Positions 40,106 to 49,132 of a stretch of 64,000 nucleotides of DNA are shown one piece after another. The notes under the pieces are model-generated. The model saw only the letters and a list, made by a program, of their open reading frames with translations, searched no databases and had not been told where the DNA came from. The stretch comes from Streptomyces sp. GQFP. Lineage in GTDB: Bacteria > Actinomycetota > Actinomycetes > Streptomycetales > Streptomycetaceae. The translations under genes and the position numbers were made by a program. The DNA lies in NCBI RefSeq assembly GCF_021545335.1, contig NZ_CP089312.1, positions 4,526,001-4,590,000 of the forward strand, written 5' to 3'. Numbering within the stretch: position 1 is the stretch's first letter; every line of letters starts with the position of its first letter.

Positions 40106-41164
40106 TCAGGACAGTTCCGCCGCCACCAGCTCGGCGATTTGTGCCGTATTGAGCGCCGACCCCTTGCGCAGATTGTCCCCGCACACGAACAGCTCCAGCG
40201 CGGTCGGGTCGTCCAGCGCCCGCCGGACCCGGCCGACCCAGGTCGGATCCGTGCCGACCACGTCCACCGGCGTCGGGAACTCCCCCGCGTCCGGGTCGTC
40301 GAACAGCACGACCCCGGGCGCGGTGGCGAGGATCTCCCGCGCCTTGGCGACGGTGACCTCGCCCTGGAAACGGGCGTGGACGGTCAGCGCGTGCGCGGTG
40401 ACGACGGGGACGCGTACGCAGGTCACGGCCACGGGGAGTTTCGGCAGCCCGAGGATCTTGCGGGACTCGTTCCGGATCTGCATCTCGTCCGACGACCAGC
40501 CGTCCGCCCGCGCGGAACCGGCCCACGGTACGACGTTCAGCGCGACCGGCTCCGGGAACGGCCCCGTCCCGTCGCCCACGGCCCGTCGTACGTCTCCGGG
40601 GCTGGTCCCCAGTTCCGTACCGGCGACCAGGGACAGCTGCCGGCGCAGGGTGTCCACGCCGGCCCGGCCGGCCCCGCTCACCGCCTGGTACGACGACACC
40701 ACCAGCTCGCGCAGGCCGAACTCGGCGTGCAGCGCGCCCAGGGCGACGATCATCGACAGGGTCGTGCAGTGCGGGTTGGCGATGATCCCGCGCGGGCGCT
40801 GCCGTACCGCGTGCGGATTGACCTCGGGGACGACCAGGGGGACCCCGGGGTCCATCCGGAAGGCGCCCGAGTTGTCGACCACGACGACGCCCTTGGCGGC
40901 GGCGACCGGCGCCCAGCGCTCGGCGACCTCCTCGGGTACGTCGAACATGGCGACGTCGACGCCGTCGAAGGCCTCCTCCGACAGCGCCACCACCTCGGTC
41001 TCCTCGCCGCGCACGGCCAGCTTGCGGCCGGCCGAGCGCGGGGAGGCGACCAGACGGATCTCGCCCCAGATGTCCGCGTGCTGGGACAGGATCTGGAGCA
41101 TGACCGCACCGACGGTGCCGGTCGCCCCCACGACGGCGAGCGTCGGCCCCACAGGATTGGCCAT
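40106..41164 (-). CDS. asd: Aspartate-semialdehyde dehydrogenase
   Basis: A 352-residue enzyme that reduces 4-aspartyl phosphate to aspartate semialdehyde with NADPH, on the route to lysine/diaminopimelate, threonine and methionine. It shows the N-terminal VVGATGTVGAVMLQIL Rossmann motif, VVVDNSGAFRMDPGVPLVVPEVNP, active-site Cys in IANPHCTTL, the SSYQAVSGAGRAG loop and His in TCVRVPVVTAHALTVHARF. Its ATG overlaps the lysC stop (ATGA), so both make one operon. Confidence 0.96.
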   Translation of the reverse strand: MANPVGPTLAVVGATGTVGAVMLQILSQHADIWGEIRLVASPRSAGRKLAVRGEETEVVALSEEAFDGVDVAMFDVPEEVAERWAPVAAAKGVVVVDNSGAFRMDPGVPLVVPEVNPHAVRQRPRGIIANPHCTTLSMIVALGALHAEFGLRELVVSSYQAVSGAGRAGVDTLRRQLSLVAGTELGTSPGDVRRAVGDGTGPFPEPVALNVVPWAGSARADGWSSDEMQIRNESRKILGLPKLPVAVTCVRVPVVTAHALTVHARFQGEVTVAKAREILATAPGVVLFDDPDAGEFPTPVDVVGTDPTWVGRVRRALDDPTALELFVCGDNLRKGSALNTAQIAELVAAELS

Positions 41165-42444
41165 CAGCGGCCGGTGCCTCCGTAGACGACTGCTTCGTCG
41201 CTGTCGGAGTCGAGACCGAACGCCGAGTGCACGGCGCGGACGGCCTCCGGGACGTCGTCCTGACGGGTGACGACCGAGATGCGGATCTCGGATGTCGAGA
41301 TCAGCTCGATGTTCACGCCCGCGTCGGACAGCGCCTGGAAGAACGAGGCGGTGACGCCCGGGTTGGTCTTCATCCCCGCGCCGACCAGCGAGATCTTGCC
41401 GATCTGGTCGTCGTAGCGCAGCGATTCGAAGCCGATCGCGCCCTTCGACTTCTCCAGGGCGTCGATGGCCTTGCGGCCCTCGGCCTTGGGGAGGGTGAAG
41501 GAGATGTCCGTGAGACCGGTGGACGCCGCCGACACGTTCTGCACGATCATGTCGATGTTGATCTCGGCGTCCGCGATGGCGCGGAAGATCACCGCGGCCT
41601 CGCCCGGCTTGTCCGGGACGCCGACGACCGTGATCTTGGCTTCGGAGACGTCATGGGCGACTCCGGAGATGATGGCGTGCTCCACCTGCTGGTCCCCTTG
41701 CGACTCGGGCTTCTCGTTGCTGACCCAGGTGCCCGGCAGTCCGGAGAAGGACGAGCGGACGTGGATCGGGATGTCGTAACGACGGGCGTACTCCACACAG
41801 CGGTGGAGCAGCACCTTGGAGCCGGAGGCGGCCAGCTCCAGCATGTCCTCGGAGGAGATCCAGTCGATCTTCCGGGCCTTCTTCACCACGCGCGGGTCGG
41901 CGGTGAACACACCGTCGACGTCCGTGTAGATCTCGCAGACCTCGGCGTTCAGCGCGGCGGCGAGCGCCACAGCCGTCGTGTCGGAACCGCCGCGCCCCAG
42001 CGTGGTGATGTCCTTCTTGTCCTGGCTGACGCCCTGGAACCCGGCGACGATGGCGATGTTGCCCTCGTCCAGCGCGGTCCGGATGCGGCCCGGCGTGACG
42101 TCGATGATCCGCGCTTTGTTGTGGACCGAGTCGGTGATGACTCCTGCCTGGCTGCCGGTGAAGCTCTGGGCCTCGTGGCCCAGGTTTTTGATCGCCATGG
42201 CCAGCAGCGCCATGGAGATCCGCTCTCCGGCGGTCAGCAGCATGTCGAACTCACGCCCGGCAGGCATCGGAGACACCTGCTCGGCGAGATCGATCAGCTC
42301 GTCCGTCGTGTCGCCCATCGCGGAAACGACCACGACCACCTGGTGGCCGTTCTTCTTCGCTTCCACGATTCGCTTGGCGACACGCTTGATGCCCTCGGCA
42401 TCGGCTACGGATGAGCCTCCGTACTTCTGCACGACAAGGCCCAC
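41164..42444 (-). CDS. lysC: Aspartokinase
   Basis: A 426-residue enzyme that phosphorylates aspartate, the first step to the aspartate-family amino acids. It has an N-terminal kinase domain with VVQKYGGSSVAD, VVSAMGDTTD, LLTAGERISMALLAMAI, TTLGRGGSDTTAVALAAAL and YTDVDGVFTADPRVV. Two C-terminal ACT domains (~265-420) give feedback control, probably by lysine plus threonine. The GTG at 42444 has GAGGAG five bases upstream; a GTG two codons earlier is possible. Actinobacterial homologues also make a beta subunit from an internal start, which could occur here too. Confidence 0.95.
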   Translation of the reverse strand: MGLVVQKYGGSSVADAEGIKRVAKRIVEAKKNGHQVVVVVSAMGDTTDELIDLAEQVSPMPAGREFDMLLTAGERISMALLAMAIKNLGHEAQSFTGSQAGVITDSVHNKARIIDVTPGRIRTALDEGNIAIVAGFQGVSQDKKDITTLGRGGSDTTAVALAAALNAEVCEIYTDVDGVFTADPRVVKKARKIDWISSEDMLELAASGSKVLLHRCVEYARRYDIPIHVRSSFSGLPGTWVSNEKPESQGDQQVEHAIISGVAHDVSEAKITVVGVPDKPGEAAVIFRAIADAEINIDMIVQNVSAASTGLTDISFTLPKAEGRKAIDALEKSKGAIGFESLRYDDQIGKISLVGAGMKTNPGVTASFFQALSDAGVNIELISTSEIRISVVTRQDDVPEAVRAVHSAFGLDSDSDEAVVYGGTGR

Positions 42445-42586
42445 GTGCACTCCTCGCTCAGTCCGTCTGCGGTCGGCTCAGTTTAACGAGCGGCCGAAAT
42501 CCCCTTACCGGGTATCGCATGGTGAGATGTCCCGCTCAGCGGAGCTCCTGCCCATCCAGTCACGGGATACGCGCTGCGGCTGTGAA

Positions 42587-42621
42587 TTAAGTTTCAAGGA
42601 CCCAGGCCATAGGGTTCGGCT
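42587..42621 (+). promoter_or_regulatory. Candidate leaderless promoter of the two-component operon
   Basis: TTAAGT (42587-42592), a 17-bp gap and TAGGGT (42610-42615) end six bases before the response-regulator GTG. There is no ribosome-binding site, so translation is probably leaderless. The divergent lysC promoter must lie in the same ~175 bp. Confidence 0.4.
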
Positions 42622-43317
42622 GTGCGCGTACTCCTGGTGGAAGACGATGAACCGGTCGCCCAATCACTCCGACGCGGCCTGCTCCGCTACGGCTTCGAGG
42701 TGGCGTGGGTGTCCACGGGCGGCGCGGCCCTCAGCCACACCGAGCCCTACGACGTCGTCCTGCTCGACCTCGGCCTGCCCGACACCGACGGCCTGGACGT
42801 CTGCCGGGCGCTGCGCGAACGCGGTGACGTCCCGATCATCGTCATCAGCGCCCGCAGCGACGAGACGGACCGGGTCGTCGGCCTGGAACTCGGCGCCGAC
42901 GACTACGTCTCCAAGCCCTTCGGCGTACGGGAGGTCATCGCGCGCATAAGGGCGGTGATGCGGCGCGTCCAGCCCCGTACGACGGCCGAGTCCGGCCCCG
43001 ACCAGTACGGCACCCGCCTGACGATCGACCGCAAGGCCGCCCGCGTCCGCCTCGACGGCGACGAGATCGCCCTCGCCCCCAAGGAGTACGACCTGCTGGC
43101 CTTCCTCACCGAGGAGCCGGGCGCGCTAATGTCGCGCGAGCAGATCATGGAGGCGGTCTGGGACGCGAACTGGTTCGGGCCGACGAAGACACTCGACGTC
43201 CATGTGGCGGCACTGCGGCGCAAGCTGAAGGGCGCGATCACGATCGAGGCGGTACGGGGGGTCGGGTTCCGGCTGGAGATCGACAAGGACGCCGACAAGA
43301 ACGCCGATCCCTCATGA
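42622..43317 (+). CDS. OmpR/PhoB-family response regulator
   Basis: A 231-residue protein. The receiver domain (1-115) has the acidic pair in LLVEDDEPV, phosphoacceptor Asp in DVVLLDLGLPDTDG, Thr/Ser in VISARSDETD and Lys in VSKPFGVRE. The winged-helix output (~130-225) has LAPKEYDLLAFLTEEPGALMSREQIMEAVW and DVHVAALRRKLKG. The GTG start fits a leaderless transcript. The stop overlaps the kinase start (ATGA). Confidence 0.95.
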   Translation: MRVLLVEDDEPVAQSLRRGLLRYGFEVAWVSTGGAALSHTEPYDVVLLDLGLPDTDGLDVCRALRERGDVPIIVISARSDETDRVVGLELGADDYVSKPFGVREVIARIRAVMRRVQPRTTAESGPDQYGTRLTIDRKAARVRLDGDEIALAPKEYDLLAFLTEEPGALMSREQIMEAVWDANWFGPTKTLDVHVAALRRKLKGAITIEAVRGVGFRLEIDKDADKNADPS

Positions 43318-44669
43318 ACCGCCAGCTCATTCGCAGCTACATCCTGCTCGTCGCGGTCGCCATCCTGCTGTTCACGGTGCCGGTGGCGTTCACGCTCACC
43401 AAGCAGTTGCGGGACGACACCAAGGTCTCCGTCCAGCGCGAGGCCCAGACCATGGCGCTGCTCCTGGGCAACGGGGACAAGGCGTCGTGCGACGCCCTGG
43501 AGAAGGTGGCCAAGGCGTACGACGCCAAGACCCCCGACACCGTCCAGGTGACCCCGGTCGGCCGCTGCGACCCGGACCTGCCGGCGCCCGTCGCGGACGC
43601 GGCGCTGATCCGGGCGGTGCGGGACGACAAGACGACGACCGACTGGGGTTCGGACTTCGTCTGGGGCAAGCACCTGACGATCACCGTCCCCGCGCAGGGG
43701 GACGCGGCCGTACGGATCGTGTACTCGACCTCGGACATGACCCAACGGCTGTGGAGCATCTGGGGTTTTCGGGCCGCCCTCGCCGTACTCGTCCTCGCGG
43801 CGGCCGCCGCGATCGGCGCGATCGCCGCCCGCCGGATCACCGCCCCCCTCCGCGAACTCAACGGCATGGCGAGCAAGTTCAGCGACGGCGACCTGACCGC
43901 ACGCTCGCAGGTGACCGGCCCGCCGGAGACCCAGACCCTGGCCCGCACCCTCAACCAGGGTGCGGAACGCCTGGACACCCTGGTCGCCTCGCAGCGGATC
44001 TTCGTCGCGGACGCCTCGCACCAACTCCGTACCCCGCTCACGGCGTTGCGGCTGTCGCTGGACAACATCGCGGACGGCGTGGACGACGAGTTCGTACGGG
44101 AGGACGTGGAGCAGGCGACCGCCGAGGTGGTCCGGATGAGCCGTCTCGTCAACGGGCTGCTGGTGCTGGCGCGGGCCGAGGCGAAGGTGACGGCGGCGGA
44201 GCCGCTCTCCCTGCGGGACATCGTGGACGAACGTCTGTCGGTGTGGAGGCCGGCCGCCGACGAGCGCGGGGTCACCATCGCGCTCAGGGGGAGTGGGGGT
44301 GCCGACGGCCGGCTGCTCGTGCTGGCCAGCCCCGGTCATCTGGACCAGGTGCTGGACAACGTGCTGTCCAACGCCCTGGAGGTCTCACCCGACGGCGGGA
44401 CGATCACCGTACGGGCCGAACCTCGGGGCGACGAGCTGGAGTTGACGGTGGCGGACGGGGGCCCCGGCATGTCGGACGCCGAGAAGTCCCGCGCCTTCGA
44501 CCGCTTCTGGCGCGGCCAGGGCCTCACCGGGCGCTCCGGCTCGGGCCTCGGCCTCGCCGTCGTCAAGCAACTGGTGACGGACGACGGCGGGACGGTGACC
44601 CTGGCGGACGCGCCCGGGGGCGGCCTGTGCGTCCGGATCACGCTCCGGGCCGCACAGCGGGCAAGCTGA
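43314..44669 (+). CDS. Sensor histidine kinase
   Basis: A 451-residue membrane kinase. A transmembrane helix lies at ~7-27, an extracytoplasmic sensor of ~115 residues with two cysteines (SCDAL, GRCDPDL), and a second helix at ~146-170. Then come HAMP, a HisKA dimerisation domain with phosphoacceptor His in VADASHQLRTPLTALRLSLDNIAD, and a HATPase domain with N-box LDNVLSNALEVSPDGG, G1 DGGPGMSDAEK and G2 GRSGSGLGLAVV. It partners the response regulator upstream; signal unknown. It ends one base before the convergent DUF4440 gene. Confidence 0.94.
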   Translation: MNRQLIRSYILLVAVAILLFTVPVAFTLTKQLRDDTKVSVQREAQTMALLLGNGDKASCDALEKVAKAYDAKTPDTVQVTPVGRCDPDLPAPVADAALIRAVRDDKTTTDWGSDFVWGKHLTITVPAQGDAAVRIVYSTSDMTQRLWSIWGFRAALAVLVLAAAAAIGAIAARRITAPLRELNGMASKFSDGDLTARSQVTGPPETQTLARTLNQGAERLDTLVASQRIFVADASHQLRTPLTALRLSLDNIADGVDDEFVREDVEQATAEVVRMSRLVNGLLVLARAEAKVTAAEPLSLRDIVDERLSVWRPAADERGVTIALRGSGGADGRLLVLASPGHLDQVLDNVLSNALEVSPDGGTITVRAEPRGDELELTVADGGPGMSDAEKSRAFDRFWRGQGLTGRSGSGLGLAVVKQLVTDDGGTVTLADAPGGGLCVRITLRAAQRAS

Positions 44670-44670
44670 C

Positions 44671-45168
44671 TCAGCCCTCGGGCATCGCCGACGAGTGGTG
44701 GTTGACGATCTTCCACTGGCCGTTCCGCTTCTCGTACTCGTACGTGTAGCGGGCCTCGACGACGTTCTTCTTGCCGGTGGCCTTGTCGGTGAGCGTGAAC
44801 TGGTACACACCGGAGTCGAGGGCGGAGTTGCTGTCGAGGACGTTGACGTGCGTCTCGATCTTCTTGCCGACCGGCTTGTTCTGGAGGAAGTGCTCCATGT
44901 AGTCGACGATGCCGGCGCGGTCGGTGCGGACCTCGTTGGAGAGGGTGGGGAGCAGGACCGCGTCCTTGGCGTAGCGGTCCGCGACCGTCTCCGGGTCGCC
45001 GGTCTGCAGGGCGGCGTTCCAGCCGTCGAACAGGGCCGCGATCTGCTTCTTGGTGGGCTTCTTCGGCTCGTCGGCACCCGCCGCACTGACCCCGACCGTC
45101 ACCGTGGCTGCGGTGACAAGGGCGGTGGCGGTGACGAGGGCGGCGCGTATGCGGGTCTTGCGGGTCAT
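44671..45168 (-). CDS. Secreted DUF4440/SgcJ-like (NTF2 fold) protein
   Basis: A 165-residue protein with a Sec signal peptide (MTRKTRIRAALVTATALVTAATVTVGVSAAGA, cleavage probably after AGA). The mature domain is of the SnoaL/NTF2-like DUF4440 type: IAALFDGWNAALQTGDPETVADRYAKDAVLLPTLSN...YQFTLTDKATGKKNVVEARYTYEYEKRNGQWKIVNHHSS. This closely follows the SgcJ/EcaC group and PAS-independent cone-shaped ligand pockets. The ATG at 45168 is preceded by AGGAGTT on the minus strand. It may be regulated by the convergent two-component system; role unknown. Confidence 0.82.
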   Translation of the reverse strand: MTRKTRIRAALVTATALVTAATVTVGVSAAGADEPKKPTKKQIAALFDGWNAALQTGDPETVADRYAKDAVLLPTLSNEVRTDRAGIVDYMEHFLQNKPVGKKIETHVNVLDSNSALDSGVYQFTLTDKATGKKNVVEARYTYEYEKRNGQWKIVNHHSSAMPEG

Positions 45169-45401
45169 CGCAACTCCTGTACGGATGAGGTGGGTTACTC
45201 CCTTCCGCATGTCCTGCGGTGGAAGTGACTCCAGCCTCGCTTTCCGCTGGTTAGCGCCCGTGCAAGGGACGTACAGGGGGCGGGAAGGACGATTCCAATT
45301 CACGCAAGGCGAGCGTGAGGGCACTCTCCGCTGCCACTGGCTGCACCATCGATCCACCGGCCCCGCCCAGGACGCGCACAATCGCCCCAGTACGGTGAGG
45401 C

Positions 45402-46373
45402 ATGATCTCCGCGCAGAAACTGCTCATGTTCGCCGCCGCACTGGCGCTCACCGGCTGCGGACCGGGCTCGGACGACGGCGCCGACGGCGCCGCCGCGAGC
45501 CCCGCGGCCAAGGGTGCCGTCACGGCGGCGCAGGCGGCGAAGATCCTCGACACCTACGAGACGGTCAACAACAAGGCCAACGCCCAGCAGGACGTGGACC
45601 TGTTGGGCACCGTCGAGGGCGGGCAGCTGTACGAGCAGAGCAGGGCCGACTACCTCCTCTTCGAGACCAAGTCGAAGGAGGACCAGGCCGCGTACCGGAA
45701 GCCGTTCAAGTACACCGGCCGGAAGTACTGGATCCCGGCGGGCAAGGACTGGTTCGCGGTGACGACGAAGGCCAGCGAGTCGAAGAGCGAGGCGCTGCTG
45801 GTCTTCGGCAAGGAGTACGACGACTGGAAGCTGATGTCGGCGGTCTACTCGGAGGTCCCCCTCCCCGCGATCGCCACCGACGACGCGGGCCTCGCCACCG
45901 CCGTCGACGCGGGCACCCGCGTCGGCACACTCGCCCCGAACCAGATCTCGGCGGCGTACGAGGACCTGTACACGACCGGTGGCAAGAAGGCCGGTACGGC
46001 CATCTCGCAGACCACCGAGGCCGCGAAGGACGCGATCGAGACGTACGCGAAGCGCGACAGCGGCAAGGGCGCGGCGTACGCGACCAAGGTGTTCGTCACC
46101 ACGCCCACCGCGTTCGACACGGTGTACGCCCTGCGCCTCGAGAACGGCGGCGCCCTGGCCGCCCTGCCGACCGCGCACGCCTCCCAGTACGCGCTGAAGG
46201 CGTCGTACCGCGAGAACTACGACATCACCCCGACGGAGGTGGAGTCGGTCTTCAACATCCGCGACCGCGACACCGTGGTGAACACCTACCAGGGCATGGC
46301 CCTGGCCACCCTCCCGAAGACGGGCAAGCCGTCGGTGCTCGCCGACGAGTACCGGATCGTGGATTCGCAGTAA
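45402..46373 (+). CDS. Secreted lipoprotein of unknown function
   Basis: A 323-residue protein with a short signal peptide and lipobox LTGC at residue ~19 (MISAQKLLMFAAALALTGCG). The mature protein has two weakly similar alpha+beta halves (AAKILDTYETVNNKANAQQDVDLLGTVEGGQLYEQSRADY... and QISAAYEDLYTTGG...FDTVYALRLENGGALAALPTAHASQY). I recognise only a general resemblance to Streptomyces lipoproteins of this type. It lies 21 bp upstream of a TSUP permease and may be co-transcribed with it. Confidence 0.75.
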   Translation: MISAQKLLMFAAALALTGCGPGSDDGADGAAASPAAKGAVTAAQAAKILDTYETVNNKANAQQDVDLLGTVEGGQLYEQSRADYLLFETKSKEDQAAYRKPFKYTGRKYWIPAGKDWFAVTTKASESKSEALLVFGKEYDDWKLMSAVYSEVPLPAIATDDAGLATAVDAGTRVGTLAPNQISAAYEDLYTTGGKKAGTAISQTTEAAKDAIETYAKRDSGKGAAYATKVFVTTPTAFDTVYALRLENGGALAALPTAHASQYALKASYRENYDITPTEVESVFNIRDRDTVVNTYQGMALATLPKTGKPSVLADEYRIVDSQ

Positions 46374-46394
46374 CGGCGGCTGGAGACCGGACAG

Positions 46395-47135
46395 TTGACA
46401 ACGGGGTTGGTGCTCGCCGCGACGGTCGCCCTCGGCTCCTGCGTGCAGTGGCTGACGGGCATGGGCTTCGCCCTGGTCTCCGTACCGGTACTGGTCCTGC
46501 TCCTGGGCCCCGCCGACGGAGTGGTCCTGGCCAACTGCGCGGCCGGAGTGATCTGCCTGGTCGGTCTGGCGGGCGGCCGGCGGCACGTCCGCCCAGCCGC
46601 GATGGTCCCGCTGTGCGCCGCAGCGGCGTGCACGGTTCCGGCGGGCACCTGGCTGGCCCGCCGTCTGCCCGAACCCGTGCTGCTCGCGGTGATGGGCGCC
46701 CTGGTGACGACGGCCGTGATACTGGTGCTGTGCGGCACCCGGGTCCCCGCCCTGCGCGGCAGGGCGGGGGCGGTGGTGGCGGGTGCGGCGGGTGGCTTCA
46801 TGAACTCGGCGGCGGGCGTTGGCGGTCCCCCGGTCTCCCTGTACGCGGTCAACGCGGGCTGGACGGTACGGGAGTTCGTGCCGAACGCCATGTTCTACGG
46901 CGTGCTGGTGAACGCGTTCTCGATCGCGTTCAACGGGCTCCCCCATCTGTCCACGCCCCTGTGGACGATGTCTGCCGCGGCCATGTTGGCGGGTTCCCTC
47001 ATCGGCAGAACCCTCACCGGCCGCATCCCGGAGCCCCGGGCCCGCCTACTGGTCCTGCTGCTGGCTCTGGCGGGCGGGGTGACGACGCTGGGGAGGGGGG
47101 TGTGGGGGATGGCCGTAGGGTCGCTCCATGGGTGA
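46395..47135 (+). CDS. TSUP-family (TauE/SafE) permease
   Basis: A 246-residue membrane protein with about eight hydrophobic segments and the TSUP internal repeat: LGSCVQWLTGMGFALVSVPVLVLLLGP near the start and GGFMNSAAGVGGPPVSLYAVNAGW in the second half. TSUP proteins move sulfite, sulfoacetate or other small organic anions. It starts with TTG at 46395 with GGAG upstream. The last 8 bp overlap the following kinase-like gene, so they form an operon. Substrate unknown. Confidence 0.85.
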   Translation: MTTGLVLAATVALGSCVQWLTGMGFALVSVPVLVLLLGPADGVVLANCAAGVICLVGLAGGRRHVRPAAMVPLCAAAACTVPAGTWLARRLPEPVLLAVMGALVTTAVILVLCGTRVPALRGRAGAVVAGAAGGFMNSAAGVGGPPVSLYAVNAGWTVREFVPNAMFYGVLVNAFSIAFNGLPHLSTPLWTMSAAAMLAGSLIGRTLTGRIPEPRARLLVLLLALAGGVTTLGRGVWGMAVGSLHG

Positions 47136-47739
47136 TCTTCGGGTGGTGCTGATCGGAGGCACCTCGAACGTGGGCAAGTCGGCCGTCGCCCAAGTCGTCG
47201 CGGACCGGCTGGAGTTCACGTGCCGGTCGACGGACGGGCTGGCCCGGCATCCGGGACGCCCGTGGCGTACCCCGGAGTGGGAGGTGCCGACCCATGTCGC
47301 CGAGCACTACCGCACGCTCACCGTCGAGGAGTTGGTCTCCTCGGTCCTGGAACACTACGAGCGTCTGTGGCCCCGGATCGAGGGGCTGATCGCCCAACAC
47401 GCGCACGGGCAGGGCGGCTTGGTCCTGGAGGGGTCAGCCCTCTGGCCCACCCGCGTCGCGGCCCTGACGGTCCCGCACACGGCCGCCGTATGGCTCACGG
47501 CCGAGGACACGGTCGTACGTGAACGGGTGCACGGGGCGGGCGGCTACACGCGGGCGACAGCCGAGGAGCGGTACCTGATGGACAAGTTCCTTGCCCGCAG
47601 CGCCCGTTACCAGTCCCTCATGCGGGCCGAGATCGCCGGACTGGGCCTGGACCCGGCCCGCGTCGTGGACGCGGGTGACGGGCGGTCCGTGGAAGCCGTG
47701 GCCAACGCGGTCCTGAGGATCAGTCCACGAACTCCTTGA
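47128..47739 (+). CDS. P-loop kinase-like protein (2-phosphoglycerate kinase/shikimate-kinase-like)
   Basis: A 203-residue protein with Walker A GGTSNVGKSAVAQ at residues 10-22 and a helical body with LVLEGSALWPTRVAAL (Walker B-like). A lid/Arg region REENR-like sits near VRERVHGAGGYTRATAEERYLMDKFLARS. It resembles small-molecule kinases annotated as 2-phosphoglycerate kinase or zeta-toxin-like P-loop proteins. The acceptor is unknown. It begins within the TSUP stop region. Confidence 0.7.
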   Translation: MGDLRVVLIGGTSNVGKSAVAQVVADRLEFTCRSTDGLARHPGRPWRTPEWEVPTHVAEHYRTLTVEELVSSVLEHYERLWPRIEGLIAQHAHGQGGLVLEGSALWPTRVAALTVPHTAAVWLTAEDTVVRERVHGAGGYTRATAEERYLMDKFLARSARYQSLMRAEIAGLGLDPARVVDAGDGRSVEAVANAVLRISPRTP

Positions 47740-48107
47740 GGGACTCGGTGTCGAGGGAGAAGTTCACGGGGTCGGGGAGCTTGACGGTGGCACCGAAGGG
47801 CAGCTTCTCCTCGTGGCGGTAGCGGCCGTTCTCCGGGCTTCTCGACCCGGTCACGCTGGTGGGTGTCGGAGTCGTACGACGTGACCTCCACAGCCATCAA
47901 GGCGCCATCGGCCACGGACCACTCACCATGCCCCTTGAGGCTGCCCAGCGGGACGAGCACCCCATCGGCACGCGCACGCCCTTTGCGGTAGCGCTCCGTC
48001 TGCAGGCCGCTCTCCGAGTGCAGCCACAGATCAGGACGATGCTGCATGCACACTCGTTGCAGCCACGCGATCGTCTCGCGGTGGTTGCCGTACTCGCCGC
48101 ACCCCAC
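47720..48107 (-). pseudogene. Uma2-family endonuclease remnant with internal deletion and frameshift
   Basis: The upstream frame reads GNHRETIAWLQRVCMQHRPDLWLHSESGLQTERYRKGRARADGVLVP...LMAVEVTSYDSDTHQRDRVEKP, the conserved Uma2 core. Directly after EKP about 30 residues (the YLLVD segment) are missing and the reading frame shifts; the C-terminus continues in another frame as ENGRYRHEEKLPFGATVKLPDPVNFSLDTESLKEFVD to a TGA at 47720. The N-terminal third is also gone. Uma2 proteins are PD-(D/E)XK-like nucleases common in mobile DNA. Confidence 0.7.
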
Positions 48108-48123
48108 ACGCGCGATGGCCGGC

Positions 48124-48228
48124 TCAGGCCACGCCGGCGGTCCGGTCCCCGTACTCGATGGTCACGGTGATCCTGACTCCGAGCGCCTGCGCATACGTAC
48201 GCATCGTCTCCAGGTTGTGGATCTCTCC
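48124..48228 (-). pseudogene. C-terminal remnant of an XRE-type antitoxin/regulator
   Basis: The minus-strand frame RRGEIHNLETMRTYAQALG then VRITVTIEYGDRTAGVA-stop matches the end of the small XRE proteins found in HigBA-like modules (RGE/IxxLxxxTLxxYxxALGGxLxVxxxFGD). Nothing of the HTH remains; the similarity begins at about 48228, where a different remnant on the other strand starts. Confidence 0.55.
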
Positions 48229-48366
48229 CCGCCGGTGTCGGCGGACCTCGTCGAAGCGGCGGTCGACAAGCTGGCAGAAAGCGGGCCGGTCCCCCTCGCC
48301 GAGGCCCGCTATGAGGAGTACCTGACCGCCGCAGACCAGGCGGGAGAGGACGGGAAGGCCCGATGA
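48229..48366 (+). pseudogene. C-terminal remnant of a small gene of a former toxin-antitoxin-like operon
   Basis: The plus-strand frame ADLVEAAVDKLAESGPVPLAEARYEEYLTAADQAGEDGKAR ends at a TGA that overlaps an ATG (ATGA). A 16-codon frame starting MSQYSSWAEVK follows and then stops. The second fragment looks like the first residues of an XRE antitoxin. I read the pair as the edges of a deleted two-gene operon. The region 47740-48472 otherwise holds only the Uma2 and XRE remnants. Confidence 0.45.
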
Positions 48367-48472
48367 GTCAGTACAGCAGCTGGGCAGAGGTCAAGCCTCC
48401 TCTGCCAGCTTGAGCAGCCATGGCTCCACCGCTCAACGGGTGAATGGCAACACGATCCAATTGACGTGGACG

Positions 48473-49132
48473 CTACTTCACCGTCCGCAACCCCAACGGC
48501 TCCGCGATCTCCTCCGCCATCACCCGGCCGGCCTCCTCCGCGAGGGTCTCGTCGCCGAGGTCCTGGTCGGTGTCCAGGCCGTCCAGTTCCTCCAGGGGCT
48601 GGTTCAGGCGGACGTGGGCGACCACGGACTGGAGGGCGCGCAGGGTCGCGGACGCCGTTGAGCCCCAGTTGGAGAAGTAGGAGAACTGCCACCACCACAG
48701 GGCCTCCGTGGTGCGGCCCGCGCGGTAGTGGGCCATGCCGTGGCGCAGGTCGGTGAGGACGTCGGCCAGGTCGTCGGAGATACGGGCCGGGACCGGGGCC
48801 TTGCGGGGCTCGTACGGGTCGAAGACCTCCGAGTAGACGTCCACCGGCTCCAGCATCGCCGCCAGGCGCTCGCGGATGTCGTCCACGTCCGGCTCCGGGC
48901 CCAGGTCGGGCTCGTACCGCTCGTCCGGGACGATGTCCTCGTGCGCGCCGAGGCGGCCGCCGGCCAGCAGCAGCTGGGAGACCTCCAGGAGGAGGAAGGG
49001 GACCGCCGAGTCGGGGTCCTCGCCCTTGGCGACCTCGGTGACGGCCACCAGGAAGCTCTCCACCTGGTCGGCGATCTGGACCGCGAAGTCGTCGGGGTCC
49101 TGCGTCGTATTGTGCAGCGTGGCGTCAGACAT
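48473..49132 (-). CDS. DUF5063 domain-containing protein
   Basis: A 219-residue acidic cytosolic protein with the DUF5063 pattern VESFLVAVTEVAKGEDPDSAVPFLLLEVSQLLLAGGRLGAHEDIVPDERYEPDLG and DLADVLTDLRHGMAHYRAGRTTEALWWWQFSYFSNWGSTASATLRALQSVVAH. The gene sits directly downstream of recR, overlapping it by 8 bp, as I remember from Streptomyces genomes. Function unknown. It ends where the decayed region starts. Confidence 0.9.
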   Translation of the reverse strand: MSDATLHNTTQDPDDFAVQIADQVESFLVAVTEVAKGEDPDSAVPFLLLEVSQLLLAGGRLGAHEDIVPDERYEPDLGPEPDVDDIRERLAAMLEPVDVYSEVFDPYEPRKAPVPARISDDLADVLTDLRHGMAHYRAGRTTEALWWWQFSYFSNWGSTASATLRALQSVVAHVRLNQPLEELDGLDTDQDLGDETLAEEAGRVMAEEIAEPLGLRTVK

